This document shows, piece after piece, positions 1 to 6,028 of a stretch of 15,215 nt of DNA. The position numbers were made by a program, and so were the translations under genes. Source of the stretch: Chthonomonas sp. UBA2391 (GTDB taxonomy: Bacteria > Armatimonadota > Fimbriimonadia > Fimbriimonadales > Fimbriimonadaceae). Positions within the stretch are counted from its first letter, which is position 1. The number at the start of each line of letters is the position of its first letter. The notes below the pieces were generated by a model. That model was not told the origin of the DNA. It saw only the letters and a program-made list of their open reading frames with translations, and made no database searches. The DNA is taken from the NCBI GenBank assembly GCA_002343825.1, contig DDSL01000028.1:1-15215 (forward strand), read 5' to 3'.

Positions 1-564
1 TTGCTTTTCCCCCGTCGGATAAAACCATTGCAGAGGGAGGCGGGTGATGATCGGGAGCAAGATCCGGCCCAGCTGTTCGACGCTCCGATATTGGTGGACA
101 CCGAGCGGCAATCCCAATCCAAAGAGCAGGTCGCCATAGACCACTTGTCCCCCCGCTTGGTGGAGGGCCTGGGCCATGCCATATCGGTCCACGGCCGACA
201 TCAACAGCGTTTTCGATTTGGAGAAATCCACTTCCCCGCTGCACTGCAGCTGCTGGACGGTCTCTCTCTCCAGGGTGTGTTTGAGCCCGCTGCCATCGAC
301 AACCGGAGTGACCTTTGCCCCCGAGACGAGTTGCGTGATCTCCCGGAAGGGGTATTCGCGATCCCCGATCACCAGGTAGAGGTCGCACCCGCCGACCCCA
401 AGCGCGTCCACCTTTCCGTCGAGCTCCGAAAAGAGCGCGGCAAAACGCTTGCGGTCCCCATCGGTGCCAATTCGGTCAATTTGGAACGGAGTTCCCAGGA
501 TTTCGGTCTGGACCGACTTATCCCGCTTGCTGGTTCCGAGGGAGATACTGACGACCCGGCGCAA
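1..564 (-). CDS. Quinate 5-dehydrogenase-like protein, 3' end outside window
   Basis: The complement strand is open for 188 codons from a TTG at 562-564 to the window edge, so the protein is C-terminally truncated by the window. The N-terminus reads (M)RRVVSISLGTSKRDK, followed by DRIGTDGD, a glycine-rich VGGCDLYLV segment, PVVDGSGLKHTLER, then SAVDRYGMAQAL and YPTGEKQ. From memory this matches a conserved family in Deinococcus/Thermus and Firmicutes that databases label quinate 5-dehydrogenase. I see no motif that proves that reaction, so the name is only a label. The TTG start is chosen because it gives the family N-terminus exactly, and upstream codons run back into the ridA stop. The start lies 2 nt beyond the ridA stop, so translation is probably coupled. 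A GAAGGA sits about 15 nt upstream, too far to be a good ribosome site. The plus-strand ORF over the same bases is a shadow. Confidence 0.7.
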   Translation of the reverse strand, partial: MRRVVSISLGTSKRDKSVQTEILGTPFQIDRIGTDGDRKRFAALFSELDGKVDALGVGGCDLYLVIGDREYPFREITQLVSGAKVTPVVDGSGLKHTLERETVQQLQCSGEVDFSKSKTLLMSAVDRYGMAQALHQAGGQVVYGDLLFGLGLPLGVHQYRSVEQLGRILLPIITRLPLQWFYPTGEKQ

Positions 565-566
565 GA

Positions 567-947
567 CTAGTAGACCGCGATTCCTTCGATTTCCACGTCC
601 ACCCCACGAGGCAGACCAGCGACGGCCACCGTCGACCGGGCCGGAGGCTCGGATTCGAACAACGTGCCATAGACCTCGTTGACCGCGGCGAAGTGATCCA
701 TTGAGCTCAGGAATATCGTGGTCTTGACCAGGTGGGCCGGGGTGAGTCCGGCGGCGGAGAGCACGGCGCGTATGTTGGCGATGACCTGCTCGGTTTGGGC
801 CTTGATATCGCCCGTCACCAGCTCTCCCGCGGGGGTGAGGGGGATCTGACCGCTCATGAAATAGAAGTTTCCGCTGGCTTGGATGGCCTGGCTATAGGGT
901 CCGATCGCTCCCGGGGCGGCATCGGTGGAGACAACAGTTCTCGTCAT
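567..947 (-). CDS. ridA: RidA family enamine/imine deaminase
   Basis: This encodes 126 residues, the normal length for the YjgF/YER057c/UK114 family. RidA proteins are cytosolic homotrimers that hydrolyse reactive 2-aminoacrylate-type enamines/imines released by PLP enzymes. Visible family marks are AIGPYSQAI (residues 14-22), FMSGQIPLTPAG (30-41), the central QTEQVIANIRAVLSAAG helix, and PPARSTVAVAGLPRGVDVEIEGIA near the end. That last stretch holds the conserved Arg104 (equivalent to E. coli RidA Arg105) and a conserved glutamate. The ATG at 947 overlaps the upstream acetyltransferase stop (ATGA), so the two are translationally coupled. A longer 271-residue reading in this frame only adds the acetyltransferase shadow. 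The next gene starts 2 nt downstream. Family assignment is firm; membership of the canonical RidA subgroup is likely because the catalytic Arg is present. Confidence 0.93.
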   Translation of the reverse strand: MTRTVVSTDAAPGAIGPYSQAIQASGNFYFMSGQIPLTPAGELVTGDIKAQTEQVIANIRAVLSAAGLTPAHLVKTTIFLSSMDHFAAVNEVYGTLFESEPPARSTVAVAGLPRGVDVEIEGIAVY

Positions 948-1399
948 GCTGGGTTTGTACCTAATCGCTTGATCATGCGGTGGTGCGGGATGCCCACCTC
1001 CTCGAATCCCTCGCCGTCGATCAGGTAGGCCAAGCGCAGATAGAAGGGGATCGCGGTATCGCGGGCGTTCATCTCGATGCCGATGGCCCCGGCTGCCAGG
1101 CTGTACCGCTCGCACTCTTCCATGACCTTTCTTCCCAATCCGGTCCCTTGGCGGCTTGGATCTACGGCGACCTGCCGGACCTTGTGCCATCCGTTGGGAA
1201 GAGGTTTGATCAGGGCACAGGCCACCGCTCGGTCTCCGTCGAAGCCCGCCACCACGATCTGCTCGGTCTCGGATTGCAGTTCCTCCGGCGAAAAGTCCAA
1301 CCCGAGAGGTCGTCGGAGCACCTCGCGTCGAAGCTCCACGACAGCCTCCCAATCGGGACTTCCATGGTCCACATGTTGCCACTGGAATTGCGTTTCCAT
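944..1399 (-). CDS. GNAT family N-acetyltransferase (ElaA-like)
   Basis: This is a 151-residue single-domain GNAT protein. The acetyl-CoA site is seen in QVAVDPSRQGTGLGRKVM (residues 76-93): beta-4 followed by the pyrophosphate-binding loop Q84-G-T-G-L-G-R90 and helix 3. EMNARDTAIPFYLRLAYLIDGEGFEEVGIPHHRM (109-142) is the usual beta-5/helix-4/beta-6/7 end of the fold. The early LRREVLRRPLGL motif resembles the ElaA-like subgroup. The substrate cannot be read from sequence. I chose ATG 1399; an in-frame TTG at 1405 would add two residues and has a better placed AAGG. This is the first gene of a leftward operon with ridA and the quinate-dehydrogenase-like gene. It is divergent from the DinB-like gene with only 29 bp between starts, so the promoters must overlap. 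TACACT lies 9 nt before the ATG. Confidence 0.88.
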   Translation of the reverse strand: METQFQWQHVDHGSPDWEAVVELRREVLRRPLGLDFSPEELQSETEQIVVAGFDGDRAVACALIKPLPNGWHKVRQVAVDPSRQGTGLGRKVMEECERYSLAAGAIGIEMNARDTAIPFYLRLAYLIDGEGFEEVGIPHHRMIKRLGTNPA

Positions 1400-1418
1400 G
1401 AACAAACTAGTGTAACCT
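1388..1418 (+). promoter_or_regulatory. Candidate promoter for the DinB-like gene
   Basis: TTGCGT (1388-1393) and TGTAAC (1411-1416) are separated by 17 bp, and a TAnnnT hexamer TAACCT (1413-1418) ends 10 nt before the ATG at 1429. The transcript would have almost no leader. The -35 overlaps the start of the divergent acetyltransferase gene. The hexamer matches are weak, so this is a candidate only. Confidence 0.3.
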
Positions 1419-1428
1419 TTGCCTTGCT

Positions 1429-1878
1429 ATGAAGGCTTACTTGTCGGAACTGCTGACCGGATCCTTGACCCGAATGGGCAAGGATATCGATGCTCTGAGT
1501 CACGAGGCGCTGGACGCCTCCCCCGGGGGCAAGGCCCGCGCTGGGTATGACTATCTCCACGAAGTCGCGGTCGTCAACCACCGCATCGCGGCCCGGATGA
1601 AGGGCGAAGAGCCGGGAGAGTGGCCTTTTGGCGAGAGCTGGGCCGTCGCTCCCGCCGAGATGCGGAATAAGGATGCGATGAAGACCTCCTTGGAAGCAAG
1701 CGTCCAGGCCGTGATCGACGCAATCGGCGACAACCCCGAGCGCATGATCACCACCCCCGAAGGCGACCGCCCGGCTTATGGGATGGCCGTCTTCGCCGCG
1801 ATCCACATGAACTACCACGACGGACAACTGAACCTCGTCCAGGGTCTCCACGGCGACCCTGAGATGAATTGGATGTAA
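1429..1878 (+). CDS. DinB-like superfamily protein
   Basis: This encodes 149 residues with the DinB/YfiT four-helix-bundle layout. The metal-binding histidine triad is present: H51 in HEVAVVNHR, and H126 and H130 in IHMNYHDGQLNLVQ (HxxxH on the last helix). The ending GLHGDPEMNW is typical of the family. DinB proteins bind a divalent metal through three histidines. Characterised relatives are thiol-dependent transferases or damage-inducible proteins of unknown reaction, so the substrate here is unknown. Start ATG 1429 gives the normal N-terminus (KAYLSELL amphipathic helix) and has no Shine-Dalgarno, consistent with a very short leader. It is divergent from the acetyltransferase operon and followed 47 nt later by the M28 peptidase. 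No signal peptide, so cytosolic. Confidence 0.88.
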   Translation: MKAYLSELLTGSLTRMGKDIDALSHEALDASPGGKARAGYDYLHEVAVVNHRIAARMKGEEPGEWPFGESWAVAPAEMRNKDAMKTSLEASVQAVIDAIGDNPERMITTPEGDRPAYGMAVFAAIHMNYHDGQLNLVQGLHGDPEMNWM

Positions 1879-1912
1879 GAAAATAAACTCTCGACTAGAG
1901 CCAAACCCGTTG

Positions 1913-1918
1913 TATGCT
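1913..1918 (+). promoter_or_regulatory. Candidate -10 element of a leaderless M28 peptidase transcript
   Basis: TATGCT (TAnnnT) ends 7 nt before the ATG at 1926, which would put the transcription start on or next to that ATG. There is no clear -35. This hexamer contains the alternative upstream ATG (1914), which argues against that ATG being used. Confidence 0.28.
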
Positions 1919-1925
1919 AGAAAAC

Positions 1926-3494
1926 ATGCAGTGCCGGTGTTTGGCTCTAGGCTTGTTTTTTGTCCCTTCCCTTGCCCTCACCCAGGGCGACCCCGCCATC
2001 CTTGATCGGATCATCGATCAAGGGAAGAACGCGAACCAGGCGCGGCAACATCTGCGCGAACTGACCAGCCAAATCGGCGCCCGTCGAACCGGGAGCCAGT
2101 CTCTGGCCGCGGCCCAGCAGTGGGCGATGAAGAAGCTCCGCGAATACGGCTGGAAGAATGTTCGGCTGGAAAAGTGGGGTGAAGTGCCGATCGGCTTTGA
2201 GCGAGGCCCCAACTACCGCGGAGGACTCCGGGCACCGTTCAACTTCGATATGGAGTTCAGCGCCGCGGCCTGGACCCCAGGCACCAAGGGCGCACTGCGG
2301 GCGGAGGCCGTTCTTCAACCCGAGACCCTTGAGGAACTGACCAAGCTGGCCGACTCATTGGCCGGAAAGTGGATCGTCATGCGCCAACCCGTCGGGATGC
2401 GCAGTTCGCGGCGCCCCGATCCCCCGAGTGAGGAGTTCCGCAAGCAGGATCCAAAAACTGCAGCCTGGATCGACGTCGATCTGGCCATGGACAAGCTCCC
2501 CATCGCGGGCCGGGTGTATGGCGGGAGCGACAAGCGTAACTTGGTCCATACCCACGGCACCTGGACCCAACTCGACCTCAAGAATCTGCCCACCCAACCC
2601 CGGGTCAATATCGGCTGGAGCAACATGCGACTGCTGAGAAAGCAGTTCGAGGCGAACAAAAAGGTGGAGCTAGAATTCAACGTTGATCAACGATTTGTCC
2701 CCGGTGCGGTTCCGCAGTACAACGTGGTGGCCGAGTTTCCGGGAACAGACAAAGCCGACGAATACGTCATGTTTGGGGGCCACCTGGATAGCTGGGATGG
2801 ACCCAAAAGTCAGGGGGCGAACGACAACGGCACCGGCACCACCATCGGCCTCGAAGCCGCCCGGCTCATCGCAGCTAGCGGGGCCAAACCACGTCGGACC
2901 CTCATCTTCACGCTCTGGTCGGGCGAGGAACAGGGACTCCTGGGCTCAATCGTCCAGGCCCGCGAATACAAGGCCAAGGGGATGAAGATCTCCGCCCTTT
3001 TCAATGAAGATGCAGGAAGCAACTTCCATAGCGGCCTCTGGGTCTTGCCCCAATGGAAGGAGGCCCTCACCCGCGCCACCGCCGACACCAACCGGGCCTT
3101 TCCCGAAAATCCGGTCGTGATCAATGAGGTCGCGGGCGGCGAATGGCCTAGGGGTGGAGGTTCGGACCATGCCGCTTATCTGGGACAACGGATCCCCGCG
3201 TTCTTCTGGGGCAAAAAGGGACCCCAGCGCTATGGTCGGGTCTGGCACACCCAGTACGACCGGTATGAAGAGACGATCCCCGAGGCGATGGTCCAGATGA
3301 GCACCAACATGGCCCTGACCGTCTTCAACGTCGCCTGCGCCGACGAGATGCTCTGGCGACCGGACGATGCGCCCACCAGCTGGGTCGAGTTCCCGGTCGT
3401 GAAGGGGCACTTTGGCCACGAGGGATGCAATCATGGCGGGTGGGCCGAGTTAGAACCCTACCTCCCCCGACTGACGAGGGCCCTGCGACACTAA
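1926..3494 (+). CDS. Secreted M28 family zinc metallopeptidase
   Basis: This encodes 522 residues from ATG 1926; an in-frame ATG at 1914 adds four residues. I prefer 1926 because it gives a normal signal peptide (CRCLALGLFFVPSLALTQ, probable cleavage after PSLA) and because 1914 lies inside a -10-like hexamer. Numbered from 1914, the co-catalytic di-zinc ligands of clan MH are visible: H290 and D292 in GGHLDSWD, D304 in GANDNGTGT, base E338 and ligand E339 in WSGEEQGLLGS, D366 in FNEDAGSN, and H445 in WHTQYDR. GGGSDHAAY (415-422) is also conserved. The region between about residues 120 and 260 looks like an inserted PA-type domain, as in carboxypeptidase Q-like peptidases. The expected role is aminopeptidase or carboxypeptidase action on peptides outside the cytoplasm; specificity is unknown. 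The mature chain ends in a cysteine/histidine patch (HFGHEGCNHGG). Fpg follows 31 nt later. Confidence 0.9.
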   Translation: MQCRCLALGLFFVPSLALTQGDPAILDRIIDQGKNANQARQHLRELTSQIGARRTGSQSLAAAQQWAMKKLREYGWKNVRLEKWGEVPIGFERGPNYRGGLRAPFNFDMEFSAAAWTPGTKGALRAEAVLQPETLEELTKLADSLAGKWIVMRQPVGMRSSRRPDPPSEEFRKQDPKTAAWIDVDLAMDKLPIAGRVYGGSDKRNLVHTHGTWTQLDLKNLPTQPRVNIGWSNMRLLRKQFEANKKVELEFNVDQRFVPGAVPQYNVVAEFPGTDKADEYVMFGGHLDSWDGPKSQGANDNGTGTTIGLEAARLIAASGAKPRRTLIFTLWSGEEQGLLGSIVQAREYKAKGMKISALFNEDAGSNFHSGLWVLPQWKEALTRATADTNRAFPENPVVINEVAGGEWPRGGGSDHAAYLGQRIPAFFWGKKGPQRYGRVWHTQYDRYEETIPEAMVQMSTNMALTVFNVACADEMLWRPDDAPTSWVEFPVVKGHFGHEGCNHGGWAELEPYLPRLTRALRH

Positions 3495-3514
3495 GCCTCA
3501 TTTCTCCGTAAGAT
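3485..3514 (+). promoter_or_regulatory. Candidate promoter for the Fpg gene
   Basis: GCGACA (3485-3490) and TAAGAT (3509-3514) are 18 bp apart; TAAGAT ends 11 nt before the Fpg ATG. The -35 overlaps the stop region of the peptidase gene. Fpg has no Shine-Dalgarno, again suggesting a near-leaderless message. This is weak evidence from hexamers alone. Confidence 0.27.
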
Positions 3515-3525
3515 CTGGCAGCCCT

Positions 3526-4368
3526 ATGCCGGAACTGCCGGAAGTTGAAACCGTTTGCCGCGTGATGCGCCGAGCCTTGCTCGGCAAACGCCTCGTCGGT
3601 GTCGAGATCGCTGATGACGGGATCGTCTACAAAGCCGACGGTCCCGAGGCGGTCCAAGAAGCTCTTGCCAACAGGACCGTCACCGGCATCGGGCGTCATG
3701 GAAAGTATTGGTGGATCGAACTGGATCAGCGCCCGTGGGTCTTCGGTCACCTCGGAATGACCGGCTGGATCCGCCAACTCGGCGCCCCGACGGCCCGGTT
3801 GCTGGAGCACGGAAACGCACCCCTGGACGATTCTGACGGTCGGCCGCGTTTCTTGAAGTTCCTCCTCACTGCGGAAGACGGTGAGCGCGTCTCACTCACC
3901 GACGGACGACGACTTGCGCGCGTTTGGCTGAGCGAGTCGCCCGAGGCGGTCCCAGCCATCGCCAAACTAGGACCGGATTGGTTCACTTCCCCACCGGCGG
4001 CGGCCGATCTCGCCGAGCGACTTGCCCGCAAGAAAGCCCCGATCAAGGCGATTCTGCTCGACCAAGCCCACTTTGCCGGGGTCGGCAACTGGATTGCCGA
4101 CGAAGCCTTGTACCAAGCCCGAATCGCCCCGGCGCGGCTAGGGATGGATCTCAGCTCGGCGGAGGTCAAAGTTCTTCGAAAAGCCCTGATCGAGATCATC
4201 TCGGTCGCGGTTGAGGCTGGGGCCGAATCGTCGCTCTTTCCTCCGGATTGGATGTTCCATCACCGCTGGGGCGGGGACAAGGGTGAGGAGAAGATTGGCC
4301 GCTACAAAATTCTCCGCGAAGAGATCGGGGGCCGAACCACGGCCTGGGTTCCAGCGTTACAAAAATAG
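3526..4368 (+). CDS. mutM: Formamidopyrimidine-DNA glycosylase, zincless finger type
   Basis: This encodes 280 residues. Fpg removes oxidised purines such as 8-oxoguanine and FapyG and cleaves the abasic strand by beta/delta elimination. The catalytic N-terminal P2 and E3 (MPELPEVETV), K60 in GRHGKYWWIEL, and the intercalating Met of LGMTGW are present. The helix-two-turn-helix is AGVGNWIADEALYQARIAP (184-202). The C-terminus departs from bacterial Fpg: instead of a CxxC...CxxC zinc ribbon it reads GRYKILREEIGGRTTAWVPALQK. There is no cysteine in the last 100 residues, but the DNA-contacting Arg (R270) of the GGRTT loop is kept. NWIADEALYQARI and GGRTTAxVPxLQK are what I recall from plant and fungal Fpg, which have a zincless finger. 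The gene is therefore probably functional, not broken. It sits between the peptidase and a membrane PH protein 12 nt downstream. Confidence 0.93.
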   Translation: MPELPEVETVCRVMRRALLGKRLVGVEIADDGIVYKADGPEAVQEALANRTVTGIGRHGKYWWIELDQRPWVFGHLGMTGWIRQLGAPTARLLEHGNAPLDDSDGRPRFLKFLLTAEDGERVSLTDGRRLARVWLSESPEAVPAIAKLGPDWFTSPPAAADLAERLARKKAPIKAILLDQAHFAGVGNWIADEALYQARIAPARLGMDLSSAEVKVLRKALIEIISVAVEAGAESSLFPPDWMFHHRWGGDKGEEKIGRYKILREEIGGRTTAWVPALQK

Positions 4369-4380
4369 AGGGATCTCTCG

Positions 4381-4776
4381 ATGAAAGTCGTCCGCTATCC
4401 AACTGCCGTCGACACCTGGCTGGGGCTTGTGATGGGCCTCTCAACCGGTTTTCTGGCCATCATTGCGGTCTTGGCCATGCTCCGCGGAGACTTGGCGCTG
4501 GCCGCGATTTTGGTTTGCTCTGTTCTGGCGATCGTGCTGGTCTGCTGGCCGACCGACTACACCTTGGGCGAGAAGGAGCTCGTCGTCCGGTCGGGCCTGA
4601 TTCTGTACCGGGTTCCCTACGACTCGATCCACTCGGTCGAGCCCTCGAACAGTTGGCTTTCGAGCCCGGCATGGTCCCTTCGCCGGGTTGAGATTCGGTA
4701 CGGGAAGAAGTCGATCTTGGTCTCCCCACCCCAGCGCGAGAAGTTCATCGCCGACCTCCGCTCGCGCTTGCCCTGA
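4381..4776 (+). CDS. Membrane PH-domain protein (bPH_6/DUF1200, YyaB-like)
   Basis: This encodes 131 residues. Two hydrophobic segments (about 13-34 and 38-56) form an N-terminal helical hairpin, followed by a cytoplasmic-type beta domain. The domain shows TDYTLGEKELVVRSGLILYRVPYDSIHSVEPS, a proline/serine-rich SSPAWSLRRVEIRYG, and a final LVSPPQREKFIADLRSRL helix. The SPAWSLxRxEIRYG...ILVSPxxxxxFIxxL pattern is the signature I know from bacterial PH-like domain 6 (B. subtilis YyaB/YokE type). The biochemical role is not known for this family. The ATG follows a GAGGG 9 nt upstream and lies 12 nt after the Fpg stop, so it is probably cotranscribed with Fpg. The hairpin at 4784-4810 ends the unit. 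Confidence 0.8.
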   Translation: MKVVRYPTAVDTWLGLVMGLSTGFLAIIAVLAMLRGDLALAAILVCSVLAIVLVCWPTDYTLGEKELVVRSGLILYRVPYDSIHSVEPSNSWLSSPAWSLRRVEIRYGKKSILVSPPQREKFIADLRSRLP

Positions 4777-4783
4777 ATCTGAC

Positions 4784-4810
4784 GGAGTGCGGACGGGACG
4801 TCCGCACTCC
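4784..4810. terminator. GC-rich hairpin between converging genes, likely bidirectional terminator
   Basis: Perfect 11-bp arms GGAGTGCGGAC (4784-4794) and GTCCGCACTCC (4800-4810) flank a 5-nt loop. It lies 7 nt after the PH-protein stop and 10 nt beyond the stop of the leftward ribbon-helix-helix gene. Neither side has a clean T-tract (plus-strand tail has CTATTTC further on), so classical Rho-independent action is likely but not certain. Confidence 0.6.
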
Positions 4811-4820
4811 ATCTCAACTT

Positions 4821-4994
4821 CTATTTCTCGTCTGGTTCACGCTCGGCAGGTTGGCGCATTCGACGCCGCACTGCCTCACGCAGTAGGTATTCGATCTCAC
4901 CGTTGACCGACCGGAGGTCTGCCGCCGCCAGCTTTTGGATCGCCTCCGCCAGGTCGGGCGGGAGGCGAACCAGGATTGCTTTGCGCTCGGCCAT
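4821..4994 (-). CDS. Ribbon-helix-helix (Arc-type) DNA-binding protein
   Basis: This small gene encodes 57 residues: a beta strand RKAILVRLPPDL (4-15), helix 1 AEAIQKLAAADL (16-27), the turn RSVNGE (28-33) and helix 2 IEYLLREAVRRRM (34-46), then a charged tail. This is the MetJ/Arc ribbon-helix-helix layout, which binds DNA as a dimer with the paired strands in the major groove. The RSVNxEI turn is typical of Arc-like repressors. The start ATG 4994 has GGGTGA upstream and lies only 6 nt after the stop of the SPFH gene, so the two form one operon. No toxin is adjacent, so it is unlikely to be an antitoxin. Autoregulation through the palindromic element at 5883-5909 is a reasonable inference. 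I recall SPFH genes in other bacteria paired with Arc-like genes. Confidence 0.82.
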   Translation of the reverse strand: MAERKAILVRLPPDLAEAIQKLAAADLRSVNGEIEYLLREAVRRRMRQPAEREPDEK

Positions 4995-5000
4995 GGCAGA

Positions 5001-5864
5001 TCACCCGTGCAGCGTTCCGGTGTTGAGGACCGGCATGGCCTGCTGCTCGCTGCAGAGCACCACCATGAGGTTACTCACCATCGTCGCCTTTCGGTCTTCG
5101 TCGAGCTTGATGATCGAATCGCGCTCGAGCCTCGTCAGTGCCATTTCCACCATTCCGACCGCGCCATCGACGATCTTTTGCCGAGCCGCAATCACGGCGG
5201 CCGCCTGTTGTCGCCTCAGCATTGCTCCCGCGATCTCCGGAGCATAGGCCAGGTGCGAGAGTCGAGCTTCGAGGATCTGAACCCCAGCCGGGGCCAGCCT
5301 TTCTTGAAGCTCTTCGCGCAGGTGGTCGGCCACCTCGACGGTGTTCTGGCGAAGCGAGATCGTTTCGTCGTCCCCGTCATAGGGGAAGATGCTTGCCGAA
5401 TGGCGCAGGGCCGTTTCGCTCTGCATCATCACATAGGCCTCGTAATCCTCGACGCTGAAGCTGGCATCGTAGGTATCCCGCACTTGCCAAACGACGACGG
5501 TGGCGATCTCGATGGGGTTGCCGCTCAGGTCGTTCACCTTCAGCCGCTCTCCGTTCAGCGTCCGGATCCGCAAGCTCACTGGCCTCTTGGAAAAGAACGG
5601 ATTAGCGAAGTGGAATCCCTCGGACTTCACGGTGCCAACGTACTTCCCAAAGAGGAGCAACACCTTGCTTCCGTTGGGCTCCACGATAAAGAACCCTATG
5701 CTGAGAAACGAGGCGAGAAGCAACCCAACGACCCCGCTCACGATCAGTGCCGGAACGTTGTTGTTACCCCCCTGGATCACGGCAAACAGGGCCGCGCCAA
5801 AGAGCAGGATCACGACCAAGAGCATCGGGATCCCAGGGATTGTCTTGCTAGATTTTTCTTTCAT
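5001..5864 (-). CDS. SPFH/Band 7 domain membrane protein
   Basis: This encodes 287 residues. Two transmembrane helices (about 10-30 and 38-60) precede an SPFH/prohibitin-type domain (about 61-205) that includes VEPNGSKVLLLFGKYVGTVKSEGFHFANPF, RTLNGERLKVND and GNPIEIATVVVWQVRD. A predicted coiled coil runs from LREELQERLAPAGVQILEARL to AAAVIAARQKIVDGAV. SPFH proteins form large oligomeric membrane scaffolds; in bacteria they often recruit proteases or organise ordered lipid patches. No NfeD or protease gene is next to it. The partner here is the Arc-type regulator 6 nt downstream. ATG 5864 is chosen over ATG 5870 because GGGAGG (5871-5876) is 6 nt from the former and abuts the latter. Its last residues (MPVLNTGTLHG) follow a short basic/hydrophobic helix. 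Confidence 0.9.
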   Translation of the reverse strand: MKEKSSKTIPGIPMLLVVILLFGAALFAVIQGGNNNVPALIVSGVVGLLLASFLSIGFFIVEPNGSKVLLLFGKYVGTVKSEGFHFANPFFSKRPVSLRIRTLNGERLKVNDLSGNPIEIATVVVWQVRDTYDASFSVEDYEAYVMMQSETALRHSASIFPYDGDDETISLRQNTVEVADHLREELQERLAPAGVQILEARLSHLAYAPEIAGAMLRRQQAAAVIAARQKIVDGAVGMVEMALTRLERDSIIKLDEDRKATMVSNLMVVLCSEQQAMPVLNTGTLHG

Positions 5865-5882
5865 CTTCATCCTCCCAAAGGG

Positions 5883-5909
5883 GATATAGATATGATATCA
5901 CATTGATAT
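5883..5909. promoter_or_regulatory. Candidate operator for the SPFH-RHH operon
   Basis: Four GATAT units occur within 27 bp (5883, 5889, 5894, 5905). They include a perfect interrupted palindrome ATATCA-CAT-TGATAT (5895-5909) and an overlapping 8-bp palindrome TGATATCA (5893-5900). The element lies 19 bp upstream of the SPFH start, where its promoter should be; TATCAT on the complement (5892-5897) is a possible -10. Short half-sites spaced by about one helical turn are typical operators for ribbon-helix-helix dimers, so the Arc-type protein of this operon is the natural candidate ligand. The rest of the 5865-6028 gap shows no gene and no convincing promoter for the rightward gene. Confidence 0.4.
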
Positions 5910-6028
5910 TCATGCGAGAGGGTCTTTCGGCCTACAAAAAGGCGTAGCCTAGAGTTGCGACAAAAGCCGCATGGATTCCGAACGATATCCGGGTATGGAA
6001 GAGTCAAACTGGAGTGGTTGGAGATTCC

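Noticed and set aside
567..1382. 271-residue N-terminally extended RidA reading
   Set aside because: The extra 145 residues are an out-of-frame shadow of the acetyltransferase. The ATGA overlap and family length give the start at 947.
4821..4994. Ribbon-helix-helix protein as an antitoxin of a toxin-antitoxin pair
   Set aside because: No toxin-like gene (PIN, RelE, HicA, MazF) is adjacent; the only partner is the SPFH gene upstream in the same operon.
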